NCBI GenBank assembly: GCA_949825065.1
Contig: OX463842.1
Location: forward strand, 33,288,727 to 33,352,726
Direction of reading: 5' to 3'
DNA length: 64,000 bases
Origin: Odontocerum albicorne
Lineage: Eukaryota > Arthropoda > Insecta > Trichoptera > Odontoceridae
The stretch's first letter is position 1. Each line of letters begins with the position of its first letter. This document shows positions 9,771 to 22,209 of this stretch, piece by piece. The position numbers and the translations under genes were made by a program. Below the pieces are notes generated by a model, which saw nothing but the letters and a program-made list of their open reading frames with translations, was not told the DNA's origin and searched no databases.

Positions 9771-9870
9771 CCCTACATCTGATTCATGTCTTAAATTGAA
9801 TGATAAGTAAACCATATTCATACTAATGTATGACACACGTACATGATTACTACTTGGCATACAATTATTA

Positions 9871-10014
9871 TTATGTGGCAATCTCTTCCGACCAACCAGA
9901 GAGGGGCAAAATAGGTGGAGACATTTTTTTTAAATAATTCAATACAAACGGAAATTACACCCGCAAACCCCAGGTTGAAAGACAGGCGTCTTACTAACTA
10001 GATCACGGAGTTCA
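9871..10014 (-). mobile_element. tRNA-derived SINE copy
   Basis: This contains the tail (GTGGCAATCTCTTCCGACCA), a shortened body, and a tRNA-like head in reverse (CAGGCGTCTTACTAACTAGA then TCACGGAG). The usual B-box reads as a degenerate CCCCAGGTTGAAAG. Confidence 0.75.
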
Positions 10015-12444
10015 GTAAAAATAAAACTTATAACAATAAGAGAGATAAATTGGCCAATGATATTAAAGTTGTATATCCGATTCAAACCGTAATCGCGATA
10101 ACTTATAAATTATTAGATTCGAAAGTAATTGGCATATCTAATAAGAACCAATTACTTTTGCAAGATGTATTATTCAACAGAGACTACGCTGTTTAAAGCC
10201 AGATAACATTAATCCTAGCATATCTGATTCATGGTATTTAGTAGCTTCTAACAATTTCTTATTTTTCCATATTTTTATCCATATAACTGTTTTTTTTTTT
10301 AATTTTTATCTTCCATGAAATCCTAGACTCTGCATCCGTGTTTTAAATAATATTGTAATTCTTGCCTTATTGAAGTTTTCCCTGAATATCTTAAAAGTGA
10401 TGTATCCTAAAAATCTGAATGAGAAGAAAAATGTTTAGCATTTGTACAATAAAATACACCAGTCTGTTTTTTTTTTATTATTCAGGCATTTTTAAATGAA
10501 AATTTATAAAGGCTTATTAACATTTCTTTGGATGCGTGACTTGTGCCATATCATAACTTAAACGTACTTAAAATAAACATATACGAGTACGAGTAAGAAT
10601 GTTTCCGAACTTTTATTAGTTTTATTGTGAGTATGTATTACTTTGTCTCTTTATTTCGCAAACATCGTATCTTTTAATCGCACAATGCATTAAATATATT
10701 TAATTGATTATTTGTTTACAATCATGTTAAACGTTATGTATGAAATTATATTGAAAAATTATAAATGATGCTTCATTTAACACATGACAATGAGTTCAAT
10801 ACATATTTGCCTTGTAATCAAGTGAAACTAAGACTATTACGGATATAAATATTCATGACATGTATGACTGTGACATGTACTATAGTAGCATGTATGCACA
10901 CGGACACGTTAAATCATGCAGTGGTTTTCAAGTAGTATATGTCATAACGGAACCTCTATATAACGAATGTCACAAGATAGTTTCTGAAGTAACGTCACGT
11001 TTAAATTGTAGATTTCTGATATAAACTATCTTATCATTGAATACTTTCTTTAATATATATTTTTTAAATGAACAACAAAATAGGTCGGACGAAACTTGTA
11101 TTAAATATTTACGTACGAAGATGGGGAATTGGGAATTATTAATTTATTTTAACGAATATCTTTGGTAAATAAAGAAGACATAAAAGATGTAGTGACAAGC
11201 TTTGAGACATGTCGAAAACTTAATGACAAATAAGTAAATATTTTATTCATGTGAAATTATTTCAACAAATCCTCGAGTTTGTGGCACCAATTGGTAGCTA
11301 AAATATTGCTGTATCCTTTAATCAGCGATTATAGAAAAAAGGTGTTATTCGTTTCAAAATATTATTAAATTTACTATTTTATAGTAACGCATTACCGAAA
11401 GAAGAAACCTGTTTTTTATACTACGAGTATATAACAAAATACAAGAACTTGGTTTCACTCGCAAACTTTTGTTTGTCAGTAAGTGTAATTACAACTTTCC
11501 AATAATCTTTTAACTTGTCAATAATCGTTCTATTAAGAAAGTTTAATGGCATAAAATAAATAACATCCATTTGAATGAACACACATTAGGTTTTTACCAA
11601 AACAGACAGATGAACCTTATATTTGGGCACCTGCAAATTGTACGGTTGTGGTTGAAAATAGTATTTCTAGTTAAAATATCTAGTCCGATCCATTAATGAC
11701 TCGGAAAAAGGAATATTAATATATGTTATGTTGGATTCTTTAATTATTTAAAAATACGTCTTAGTACATATTTCATAACCAAGGACCACCAAAATGTATT
11801 GTTATTGTAAGGTCCGGTCTATTGATGACTCAGGAAAGAGAATATTTCTTTTACGACTATGTGGAATTCTTAAATAATTTCAACAAATCTATGTTGAAAC
11901 GATTTAAAACATGAAGTGACAAACATTTAGACAAGTAGTGAGACTTAAAAAGTTTTACAAATAATATAGATTTCAACACAAATACTCCTATGAAATTAAT
12001 GTGAAACAATGAAGTGTGATGACTTTAAGTTGAATCAACAATGTATGATAAATGTAAGGATATAAATACGGGAACGAATGTGTATTACGTTACAAGCCTA
12101 TAAGTTATAATTTTTTTTATCTGTTGAAATGAATACACATATCGATACACCTAAAGATACTGGAATCTCTGTATTCATTATTTCCCTATTATATAAGATT
12201 AAAAAAAACTGGATCCACTATATGTACAAACAATTAATGTTTAAACATGATTTAAGTGAATATGCCCTGTGAATAAAACCTCAATCAAGTATATTAAGCA
12301 TCAAGTCGTTAAATTCAGTGGTATATAATCAGGTTCAACAGGTCAATGTGGTCCACCTGCTGAAGGCATAGGCTTCCATGAACTTTTCCTCTTTGATCGA
12401 TTGCTCTGTACGCATTCAATTTAAGTTGGTTTGTGGACACGCCA
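10015..12444. other. AT-rich, no gene; diverged direct repeat inside
   Basis: No coding sequence recognised. Blocks at 11683-11752 and 11812-11881 are diverged direct copies 129 bp apart (GTCCGATCCATTAATGACTC versus GTCCGGTCTATTGATGACTC, both followed by GGATTCTT/GGAATTCTT). Confidence 0.55.
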
Positions 12445-12501
12445 TGATTTTCATATTCACAAAGAAGCACGGTCTTTGCTGCTTTGTGAATATGAAAATC
12501 A
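12445..12501. repeat. perfect 20-bp inverted repeat, 17-nt loop
   Basis: The arms TGATTTTCATATTCACAAAG (12445-12464) and its complement (12482-12501). It lies within a 73-codon minus-strand open frame (12315-12536) that matches no family known to me. Confidence 0.9.
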
Positions 12502-13638
12502 CAATAATGTAGTGCTGTTCTCGTCTTGGCTAACACAGTTTCCTTCTTTAATAATTGAGTGATTCAAACCTATTTAAATAAAAGTTTTTTTTAAATATAT
12601 ATTTTTGTTTAAAATAAAATAAACATTTTAGCGTTAAGCGTTTCAGCAACCTCGGTAGAATTTTACTTTTAACTAAAAATTTGGCTAATTTGTTAATTAA
12701 GACAAAAGTAGCTCGGAGTACTGAGATTAGATACGCACTGTTGGTCCTTTGTTAAAACTTTGTGTCCCGTTAAGGGAGTCAAGTTCGTTTTTCAACTTAG
12801 ATAAAATCAACGTTAAATTTAAGTATTTTTGTTACTAAGTAAGAATATTTATGTCGTGAATACTTTGTATTACAATTATCGTGGGATAACTCATAAAATA
12901 TTGTGCACAATGGAGTGTATGGAAACGAAGACTGGCTAGTGAAAAATAAATTATAGGAACATAATAAGGTTTCTAGAGTTTTTGCGTTAACTCTGTGGAA
13001 ATTCATGTTTATTCAAATATAATTTAATTGAAGCACTGTTTAATTCACTTGAAAATATATTTGAACCCAACTAGTTGTATGTATCCCGAACTAACAGCAT
13101 TTGAAGAAGGGGGGCAGTATCACAAAAAAACTTTAGGACCTGACCATGACAACATTTATAGAAGGTAGGGGAAGAAACAGTTTTTTAGTACAAAATAACT
13201 CGACTCGAAACTATTTGGGTTTAAATGTGTTTTCAAATGGATTTAACTATTTCAATAAAATTATAATTGAAGGCAAATTAATGAGTTTAAATAACATACT
13301 TGCCTCCAAAATATATCTAGTGTTACAATATTGAGAAACAATCTTTCGATGTTGTGTCAAAATTGAGGGAATGAGTTGCGAAAGCACAACAAACATATAA
13401 CGAAGGCTATTTAAAGTCGACGTGCTACACAAGGCTGAATAAATCGTACGAGCAGAATGGATAAACATATTTGTGTAACAAGTAGTATTTGGGAATAAAA
13501 CAGTTTGGCAAGTCCCAAAATCGTTCATAAACTCTGCTTGAGAAGTTCTGATACCGATACCCAGCATCATGGCGGCATGATGACACGTTTGCCCTAAACA
13601 TTCCAAGTAATCATCCGCACAAAAAATATGACTGTGAT
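12502..13638. other. unassigned sequence
   Basis: A 136-codon minus-strand open frame (13657-13247) is one of the longest frames in this region, but I recognise no domain, it has no clear context, and its last third is low-complexity. A TATTTAAAG box at about 13409 lies 230 bp before the candidate exon at 13639. Confidence 0.35.
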
Positions 13639-13791
13639 ATGCGATCCTTCTCGGCAAAGTTTCTAGTCACGGTTACATTGTGCCTCTTAGTTCTCAAAGG
13701 AATACCTGCCACCTACTCGGTATCCCACATGTTTGGATTCGGATGGAGGCGAAATTCATCAACCTCATCGACATCTTTTTCTTGTGATTTT
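13639..13791 (+). CDS. candidate exon with signal peptide (unrecognised, weak)
   Basis: From the ATG at 13639 the frame encodes a basic start (MRSFSAKF), a hydrophobic stretch (LVTVTLCLLVLKG), small residues ending in ATYS, then VSHMFGFGWRRNSSTSSTSF. The beginning fits a signal peptide and the RR pair could be a processing site, so a small secreted peptide is possible. The frame stays open to 14004, but after about 13790 the composition becomes AT-rich like the surrounding DNA, so I end the candidate there. No good splice donor was found (GTGATT at about 13784 is weak). No homolog was recognised. It may be a chance open frame. Confidence 0.22.
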
Positions 13792-15596
13792 TTCTCAGTT
13801 CTTGTCACTCAAAATTATACCTTATTATTATGTGTAGACATTTTCTATAAGTTATTTGTTTACCCAACATTTATAACACAATACAATTTATTTCATATTT
13901 CTATATTTTCTGAGATTCTTACAATTCGAAAAATTAAATATCTATTGATATTTGTCGATACCTTATCATTTAAAAGAAAAATGTCCTTTTGTTTAAGAGC
14001 ATAATATTACGTCATGATTTTTTCTAGCTGCAAAATCATGATTTTGCTCAATGAATGGGAAACTCATAAATGCAAAATAATAAAAATAATGGATTTTCTC
14101 AGTATGGGGATTTTTAGAAATCAAAAGGGATCAAGCATAATTAATCAATATTGACTTAATCAAAATTCAAAAGTTTCAACAGATAAATTGTTTTTTTTCC
14201 TTTTAATGATCCATTATGAATGAATTAATAAATTGGCTATGAAAATCGAAATATTTGATGTACTAATACGCCACGCTCGCGGGTTACTGTAGCTGCTTGG
14301 CGTGATTTTTCTTCTATGTTAGAATTTTTGAAGTACGAGTAAAATGTGATTTGTTAGATTTTTGGCTATTTGGATATTCCTGAAGCTTTGCAATATTCAA
14401 TTATATTTAGTCTATTTCTTGAATGGTTGTAGTTGACAACAGTTTACTTTTCGTAATTAAAACGCATTTATTTTGTTATTGTAAATATTATTAGTACGTT
14501 ATATTTAATGAATTTATGATGTTTATTTTTTATTAACGTTCGTTTCCTGGAGTAATTATTTCGATTGGATTGATCTTTGTCTGCCTCAAAGTGTTAGAGA
14601 TATGGGTGGCATGAGCAGCTTAAGGAAGCATTTAAAGATAATCCTTTTTGAGAAGTCTCATCAAAATTAATGATTTTATGTGAACACTACACTCCACCTA
14701 AAGCCGAATATGTTTCTATCATATATCGGAAGATCTACAAATGTTTCTTTGTAGTTCGTCTTCCCTTGGTCAAGTGTTCTCATCTAATATGTTTTTTCTA
14801 AATAGATGCGGGAAAGTTCCTAAACCAATGACCGCAGCCACCACAGCCACCAGAATCTAATCATACCACTAAACTTGTTTGTTTCTTTTGTAGTTATTTT
14901 GATGTGTCAAAAAAGTGGGTTTGAATTTCGAGTTAGAGCGTTCTTGAGAGAGTCTTCTCTATCTTGCTCCCTAAATGGCGTGATATAAATTATCCTTTTG
15001 TAATTTGTTATTTTTACTTTAATGTATTATTTTCACTCCTTGCTCTTCACGCATGAGTATCGAGACGTTTTTCTCCATATACGAGTAGCGCCTTCAATTA
15101 TCCCAAAAAACAAGAATCTTTGATCCAAAATATTAATGGAAAATAAATTGTTAACTTTATGTATTATGTATGTAATCATTTTACTTCCAGAACTAGGTTT
15201 ATTAGATAAGAAACATATTTAAAGTAAATATTTTATAAAGTATCATTTTGCAAAATGAAGCAATATTATACACAAGTTATTAAAATTCCCATTATTTCAA
15301 CTGACAACAATTTCTAAATATTATTTAGCCTTGGCTTTGATGTGTTTTCCGATTCTCAAAACACAGATGTCACCTTAAGGCCTTTAATTTAGTTGAAAAA
15401 TATTTTTTGAATAATGAGACCTTTAAAAGTTTGTCGAATAAGTTGTTTTGATTGCGTGGCGTGTCTTTTTACTTGAAACTTTCGAATTGGTTTGAAAATT
15501 ATATTTACATAGTTTGTGCCGTAATTATTGACTTTTCAAAGTAATGTTAATTCTATCATTCCAAAATGATAAATCTTAGACCTTGGTGGTATAAAG
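13792..15596. other. AT-rich, no gene; one repeat fragment
   Basis: Nothing coding recognised. Bases 14935-15005 (GAGCGTTCTTGAGAGAGTCT, then CTAAATGGCGTGATATAAAT) match two other places in the window, 37131-37195 and, inverted, 51036-51085. Confidence 0.5.
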
Positions 15597-15869
15597 CAGT
15601 GTTCCCCAACCTTTTGACACCCGCTGACCGGTCAAAATAAGATAAATATTTCCCGGACCGCTAATTCAGAAATAAAAACTGTTATTTATATAGTACATAC
15701 TTTGTTTATTAGTTTTTTAATCTTATATTATAACAGACATATGTACATATTGCAAATACAAAAAAGAACATGAAAATTATGTTGTTAATTGAAATAATTA
15801 GAAACCGATCAGTAAATATATTTTTAATAATAGAATTTCTGAACTTTTGAAAAGCAATATTAAGTTTTA

Positions 15870-17790
15870 AAAAAAATATTGCGATATCTGCTGCTGCATC
15901 TTTGCTAGAATAGTTGTTACTGTGGCTGCAGTGTTGTTTCAGAGAGACGTGGCGCTGTATTGACATCTTTTCGGGTTTTCTGCTTCGTTTTTATTATTGA
16001 CATAGACGAAAAAGTTTTCTCACGTGAATAGGTCGGTAGTCAAAAATGCGGATAATAATTTGATGACTTTATTGCTTAGAGATGGATATTCTTCTTCGAG
16101 TGATATCCAAAACTGAGACAATGTTTGTATTTTATGTCTGGACAACTCGATTAGGTTGCATCAGAAGACAACTCGATTAGGTTTCCTTTCTTTTGAGTAG
16201 TAAGTGCGCATGATTTGTTGTCTTCCATGAAGGAATTATTAATCCAATGGTTGCCTTTACGAGAATCCTCAATTTCAGGGAAAAAGTGATTAAATTTTTG
16301 TACTAACGCCCTTAAATGTTGACTTATGTTTAAAATGATGGTTGATGTAAGCAGCAGTCTTGTAGAAGTGGAAAATTTTCAATATCTCTCCTGTACGCGA
16401 CTATCCCAAAAAGAGAGTTTCTTTTAAAATGCATCCATCTTATTTCTCATGGTAAAAATATTTGTAGAGAATTCCTGGAAATGAGTATTAAGTCCATTAA
16501 GAAGCCTAAATATGTCCGCCATATATGCAAGTGTTGCCATCCATCCCTCATCCAAAAAAAAAAGATCTAACAAGGCCGAGTTTCTCTCTCGCATAAAATG
16601 TTTTACTTCTTCCCTCAATTCAAAAAGCGTGAAAGAATCTTTCCTCTTGATAGCCAGCCACTTCACTTCCACGTGGAGAAGAATATGTTGGTGTTACGAA
16701 TCCATGCTCTCGCAGAGTATCGTGAACAACCTGAAGTTCATAGGCCGACTACGAATTTCATTTATTATCTTCACCGCGTTATTCATCACTGTGTTTAGTT
16801 CTGGAGAAAGCTTTTTTGCAGCTAGGTGCTCTCGATGGATCATTACAGTGAGTAGACAAAAATTCTGGATATGCAACAGCCTTTATTTTTGCAACTACAC
16901 CTAAATGATATCCAGTCATGCTTGCAGCATAGTCTGTACACACTCCGACGCATTTTCCCCATTCTAAGCCCTTCTATTGAAAATACTCATCAAGAGCACT
17001 AAATATATCCTAACTAGTGGTCCGTCCAGGTAAGTCAAGACAACAAAGAAGTTACTCCCTGAAGTCTTCAGCTTCGCTAAACCTCACGAAGCAAAGTAGA
17101 ATAGCATGGTTGTTCACGTCAGTTGATTCATCAAGTTGAATCGCAAAACATCTCGATTTGTTTATCCCTATATATCTATAACTTGCTCTTCAATATCAAC
17201 GACCATATCAAGAATTCTTCTCTGAATGGTGTTGCCCGAAAGCGGTGAAGCCTCTAGTTTTTTTGCAGCTTGAGGTCCCAAAATTTCCCCGGCGACATCT
17301 AAATTGCGAGGCTATTCTGACTCCTCAGCAATAGTAAACGTCTTTTTTGTTTAAGATATTCGAAGAGCAACTAAATGAAACGCTTGAAGAAGCGACTTGT
17401 CACAAGTCGTCATTTTCTTCATTTGAATTTTCTGAATTTTTAACTGCTTGTGTAATCTTTCGAAAAAATCCAGTGGTTTATCTGCAGTATCACTATGCTG
17501 CGAACCCAAATGAAGGTTTCATGGCGTTATTTGATGAAATTCCATGACACACTACACACAAGGGCCGTGGAGATAGTTCACTTCAAGGGGCTACAATGAA
17601 ATCATGTTTTAAGTACTTTTTATCATACTGCCTAACAAAGTTTATTTTTTTGGCTTCTGTCGCACATTCCGAAGTATCAAGACAATTATTTTTGCTTGTT
17701 TCTTTTAAACTTAAAGTACTCGTTCTCAGATTATTGTCGGTGTCATCACAATTCTTCTCCTGATTATTGTTCTTGTTTTTAAAGAATGTT
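15870..17790 (-). pseudogene. hAT transposase relic (BED finger to hATC)
   Basis: Reading the minus strand, the parts come in the order of a ZBED/GTF2IRD2-type hAT transposase. First is a BED-finger-like RQYDKKYLKHDF and PLCVVCHGISSNNAMKPS (17515-17720). Next is FAIQLDESTDVNNHAILLCF with the first Asp (about 17150-17095). Then come CVGVCTDYAASMTGYHLG with the second acidic site (about 16950-16895) and HREHLAAKKLSPELNTVMNN with VKWLAIKRKDSFTLFELREE (16876-16424). Last is a hATC-like FWISLEEEYPSLSNKVIKLL near 16100. Many stops and frameshifts split it, so it cannot make an enzyme. Its own BED and hATC residues are partly lost (FTCEKFF in place of the usual YLCEKGFSA-type block). Confidence 0.82.
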
Positions 17791-18031
17791 AAAAGGTTTT
17801 GCTGTTTGTTTTACTTTTGTAGGGTTTATAATTTGGCAACACAATTACACAAGAAACACTTTTCCGAAATACCGCAAAACAGAATAAACAAACGTTGGAT
17901 GCAGCGAATTTAAGAACGTTCGGGTGCGGCAAGGTGTGCAGGACTCGTTGACAACAGAAGAGCTATCACAACACTGGCGAAACAATGCACAATATGATCT
18001 TTGAGGAGTACTGTGTTTTTGTTAGAAGTCG

Positions 18032-19834
18032 GACAGTATTCGGATTGACCAATCTAGAGGGACACAATTATTTTTCATGTCATTTGACATTTCATGTTAC
18101 ATTTTAATAACTAGAGGCTTAGAAAATATAAACAAATGGTTTTCAATTTAATAATAGGTTTTTAATTTATCAAACACACCAAAATGCATTGAGAATAAGA
18201 CCAATTTAGAAATGTTAAAAACTGAATACTTATAACTTGGAAAAAAATATACAAAAATAACTTTTTTTTAATAGCATTGAAAAATCGCTTTCATACACAT
18301 GTTTAACTTTTTTGGGTAATTTTCTAATAAGACTTATATACGGATCAGAAGAAACTAATAAATATTTAAATAAATCGTAGTTAGTCCTTACACGCGAAGT
18401 TTTTAAAGTGTGATGTTGCCTAATTTTTCTAATTTCTTTATTTTTGGCCTCTGATGCCTCTTCAGATATTTGTACAATAGGAATCAAAGAAGAATCGATG
18501 ATCTCAGCACCGTGCGTCAATATTTTGTGCAAGGCTGCAGGCATATTGTACCACGAGTATAATGATATGCATAACATTTTTGTTTCCTTAGCATAATTTT
18601 CAAATTTTGCTGTTCAAAATATCTGTTACAATTATGCTCTACTTCTGGATAACAATTGGTTTTTCTCTTCTAAAACCCGATCATATGATTGATATAAATT
18701 GAAACCTCTTTCAGAAGCTTCCTGTTGGATATTTTTATACTATATACATTACCATAAATTTTTTTTGCATTGAACAATGCTAAAGCTTCTTCTGGGGAAT
18801 AAGGATTTTGTATTGGAGTTATTAAAATTAGTTTATTTGCCTTTTTATAACTCGTTGCTCTTCTTGGTGATGCAGTCAACATTTCTTGTATTGAATTTGC
18901 CCCATCACGTCTACCACTGACTCGAACACTAACTGCAACTTCATATGTCAATTCTTCCTTCTCGTAGCTGGTAACCAAATCACGCACGTTTCTCCTTTTT
19001 GATTCGGATGAACATTCTCGAAATATTTTAGCTGTATGGCCTGCCTTATTATTTGCATTGGAGAAGAAAAATCTAAACCTTCACAAAATCAAAGTTGGTA
19101 GAGTTTTAAAAACAAATTCAAACGTCTTTGTTTTTGTACCCATTTTCGACGAATTTTCTCACATTCGGTTTTTACAAAAACTTTTAATCTTATAGCTTCT
19201 GCTTCTTTATCGTCTTGGATATTGTAAAACCTTTTTACAAAATCATAAACACACCGAATGCGTTGTTTCGAAGGGTTAGAACGCTATACTTCAAAAATAC
19301 TAATTCTCGTAAGTCTGGTCCCTATAAGAAAAAAAAATACTTTTCATTGAAAGAATATATAAGATTATTTTTTAAACTTAGTTTCATAACCCTGCGACAT
19401 ATTGCACATAACCTTACATCTTATTAAACTTTGAACTCAATAAAATGCATAGAATGAAATTTCATGAATTTGTTATTGTTATAAAAATAATCTATTGTAT
19501 AAATAAATTAATATAATTATGACATAAATAAACGAATAAATACCTGTAGAACACGATGCCATCACGAAAATTATTTTCAATATTTTTTTAAAACACTGTT
19601 AATATACACAAACTTCGGAAGTCAGGAATGTACTAATAGAAATATTTTATGCCTGCGACACAAAGCGTCACTTTGGTCCGTCATAAAAAATAAAATAAGT
19701 GTTTCTTGAAAAATCTGGCGATTGCATCTTATCAATAGGTTTGTTTGACATACTAAAACGGATTTTTTTATGTGAAGTATTGATTTTCATTTTAAGGATT
19801 TTGTCTCTCTAGATTGGTCAATCCGAAAACTGTG
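18032..19834 (-). mobile_element. Transib (RAG1-like) transposon, internally deleted
   Basis: The right end, inverted, starts CACAGTTTTCGGATTGACCA and the left end GACAGTATTCGGATTGACCA, with matching continuing through ATCTAGAG. The CACAGTN start is the Transib and RAG-signal heptamer form; the left first base is mutated C to G. AGTCG at 18027-18031 and again at 19835-19839 is an exact 5-bp target duplication, the Transib hallmark. At 1803 bp it is shorter than a full Transib of about 3 kb. The insertion sits in the 5' part of the hAT element. Confidence 0.85.
18230..19225 (-). pseudogene. Transib transposase relic (RAG1 family)
   Basis: Two pieces of a Transib transposase lie in order on the minus strand. 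The N-terminal piece (about 19225-18670, with a frameshift near 19000) contains ECEKIRRKWVQKQRR, NVRDLVTSYEKEELTYE and SPEEALALF, as in Transib N termini. The C-terminal piece (18577-18230) contains MPAALHKILTHGAEIIDSSL and SEEASEAKNKEIRKIRQHH. The latter aligns with the RAG1 segment holding the catalytic glutamate (SEGNESGNK in RAG1), here Glu39/40 of the fragment, followed by the KTSR and DLFKYLLVSSDP blocks. The central region with the two catalytic aspartates is missing between the pieces, about where codons stop near 18670. It is therefore not active. In a full element the protein cuts at the terminal repeats by a RAG-like hairpin mechanism. Confidence 0.82.
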
Positions 19835-20134
19835 AGTCGGAGAGAATTCTATGAATTTCTAGGTAGTAAAACCTTGAAACAACACTTCGATTCTCCTGCA
19901 CGCCGCAAATAATATCCTCAAGTAATATTGTAACTTAAAATATAAATGTATAATTACATGAAAACTTTTTTTTTAAATTAATTTATTTAAATTTTTGAAG
20001 AGCGATTTTGAAAATTCTGAGAAATTTTAGTATAGGCATTTTAAAATAACCGACTACTATTTGCGGACCGGCAGAAAATTTCTGCGGATCGGTACCGGTC
20101 CGCGGACTGGCGGTTGAGGAACACTGGTCTAAAG

Positions 20135-21365
20135 TACGCAAGTATTTACGTCAGATTTCAGAGTGATTCCGCTTTCACACATTATTTCATAATTAATTGT
20201 TTTCTTGCCCTTGGTAGATTGTTAGCTTCAAGTTGTCAGTTTACTTTAAAAAGGACATGTTGTCAGTTCATATGTTTTAGACTAATTTGACTTGTTATGA
20301 GAATGTTAGTGCACAGTTTGATTCCTCATAATATTATACGAGTATTATACAGATGGATAATTGCGTGTGATTTAAGATCGATCCCTACTCTAAATCTCCA
20401 TAACATTTTTCACGTTTTGGTTATTCTTTATTTAAATTAAATTTCTTACAACATTTGAATGTTTTTACTATAACATTTTTATTCTAAAATCATCTTAAGC
20501 GTAACCTTCAGGTGAGGCTACGCTTAAGATGACTATTTCAAGAATGGTTCATTAATTAACTATCTTCATACGTATCAACACATCATATCCCTTTTGGAGT
20601 AGATCGAGTAGTTAGACCTTCACACAAACTGCTCTGGCCTAGCTAATTAGGGAGATTATTACAATTGAGTTTGGAATTTATATCAGTCATTGAGCAAAAA
20701 AAATGATGAAAAATTGTCTGTATAGTTTATTTTACATAAACATTACATATATGTATAATAAAAAAATAATGTTACAGTCTTGGTGATTTGTTTGGCGCTG
20801 GTTTGGAATATGTTTATCCAACGAAGTTTGGAATATGTTTATCCAACAGTTTGGAATATGTTTATCCAACGAAGATTTTAACAAGTCCAGAACTTATGAA
20901 ATTACAAAATAAAAGATATGTCAAAAATCAGGTCACGACAACCTCGGCCAGTTCACACCGTGTTTTCGACATATCTACAAATAATGGGAACGTCTCAAAA
21001 TATTTTATGAAAGTGTGTTTTTCCAGGACTCGAGAAGATTAGACCCTTCCTCTTGGAAATTTATTTTATCGCTTGTCCTTTTATATCCTTTTAATAATGA
21101 CCAAGCAGATAGTCTTTCAATGACGAAAAAATATTACATCTGAGAAAAAATCTCAGTAGTAACACAAAAAGTAAAATGGCCTAAAATATATTGTATTTTC
21201 TTTTATGCACGATCATATTGGGTATTTCAAATATATCAAGTATCTTCGAGCTATTTATTTTGAAGAATTCGTGTTTATCTTTTTGTTCAGCTTAGTCTGA
21301 GAAGAAATTTCTTCTGGTCAGGGAAGTATTTAGTTATTTCTTTACAATATGTATTATTTATATTT
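20135..21365. other. AT-rich spacer with small repeats
   Basis: It holds a perfect 14-bp inverted repeat (20490-20503 and 20519-20532, TCATCTTAAGCGTA) and three short tandem copies of GTTTGGAATATGTTTATCCA starting at 20801, 20826 and 20849, which create the open frame at 20788-21042. No gene recognised. Confidence 0.6.
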
Positions 21366-21441
21366 AAGGCATTAAACATTGTGGAGGTTTAAATACATTG
21401 TAATTTGTTTTATCAAACACTTTATTCATCTTTATGTGTGT
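21366..21441 (-). mobile_element. Penelope-like element 3' end fragment
   Basis: GTGGAGGTTTAAATACATTG, TAATTTGTTTTATCAAACAC and TTTATTC match, in reverse, the 3' end of the Penelope-like copy at 56142-56895, including about 35 bp after its AATAAACAGTGTTTGATAAA block. No coding part remains. Confidence 0.7.
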
Positions 21442-21883
21442 CATAATAATATATTGAATTTTTTTATATTGCTACAAATATTTCATTATTTAGCGTCAAT
21501 TATAGATTAAAATTCATGCCTGTTTTCATTCAAGTAATTGATATTTATGTTAGTTGTAAAAAAATACTTGCTGAATACATGAGTTATCCTTAATTTTTAA
21601 TTAAGTTTAAGCTTTCAAGAATTTTAAAACAATACCTTAGAATGACTGGATCTTTATAATAAATTTTGTTTATGAAGAACTTCAAAATGATTTCTTGATC
21701 CTTCATATTTATTTTATCTTATTTATCCTGCTTGATAATCATAAGTCTTATATGGTATATATTATATGTAATATATTCATGAAAAAGTTCAACATTCCTA
21801 CAAAGCATGTTTTTTACCGGTTCGTTTGATATTATTAGTGGTGTATTTAAAATACCTTTTAAACTCGGAATTGCGGAACGATA

Positions 21884-22015
21884 CAACCTCCGTGGCCTAG
21901 TAAGTTGGACACCTGTCTTCCGACATGAGAGTTGCAGATTAGTTTCCCATTGGTTGGTTTTTAAAAAAGGCCACTTTAACATCTTTCTGGTTGGTTGAAA
22001 AAAAATACCACATTG
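21884..22015 (+). mobile_element. tRNA-derived SINE copy, body shortened
   Basis: Head AACCTCCGTGGCCTAGTAAG and CTGTCTTCCGAC, then a degenerate B-box (GCAGATTAGTTTCCC), a shortened body, and ACATCTTTCTGGTTGGTTG from the tail. The open frames on both strands here are chance. Confidence 0.75.
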
Positions 22016-22209
22016 CATCAAACGAAAGTGTAATACGATACAATGATATTCTTCTAATTATGTGATTTAAATGTGCTCCAAACACACCAATGCTTATGCT
22101 AGTAAAAACATATAACATTGAAACACATTTAGCAAAATATTATTTTACTCTCACTCTGTAACGCTTTGTAGAGTCAAATAAATGCTGTAGAAATGCGTGC
22201 ATAATAAAA

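Larger units (their letters stand above)
15597..20126 (-). mobile_element. hAT transposon, decayed, split by a Transib insertion
   Basis: The left end is CAGTGTTCCCCAACC and the right end, inverted, CAGTGTTCCTCAACC. The 8-bp flanks GTATAAAG (15589-15596) and GTCTAAAG (20127-20134) differ at one base and look like the hAT target duplication. Subterminal GACCGGTC and GGTACCGGTCCGCGG blocks are typical of this group. Without the 1803-bp Transib and its 5-bp duplication the element would be about 2.7 kb. The transposase lies on the minus strand. Confidence 0.88.

Noticed and set aside
13247..13657. 136-codon minus-strand protein
   Set aside because: No recognisable domain, low-complexity end, no promoter or splice evidence; kept only as a note.
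15597..20126. One composite transposon of 4.5 kb
   Set aside because: The internal 1803 bp has its own ends and its own 5-bp target duplication and encodes a different transposase family, so it is a nested insertion.
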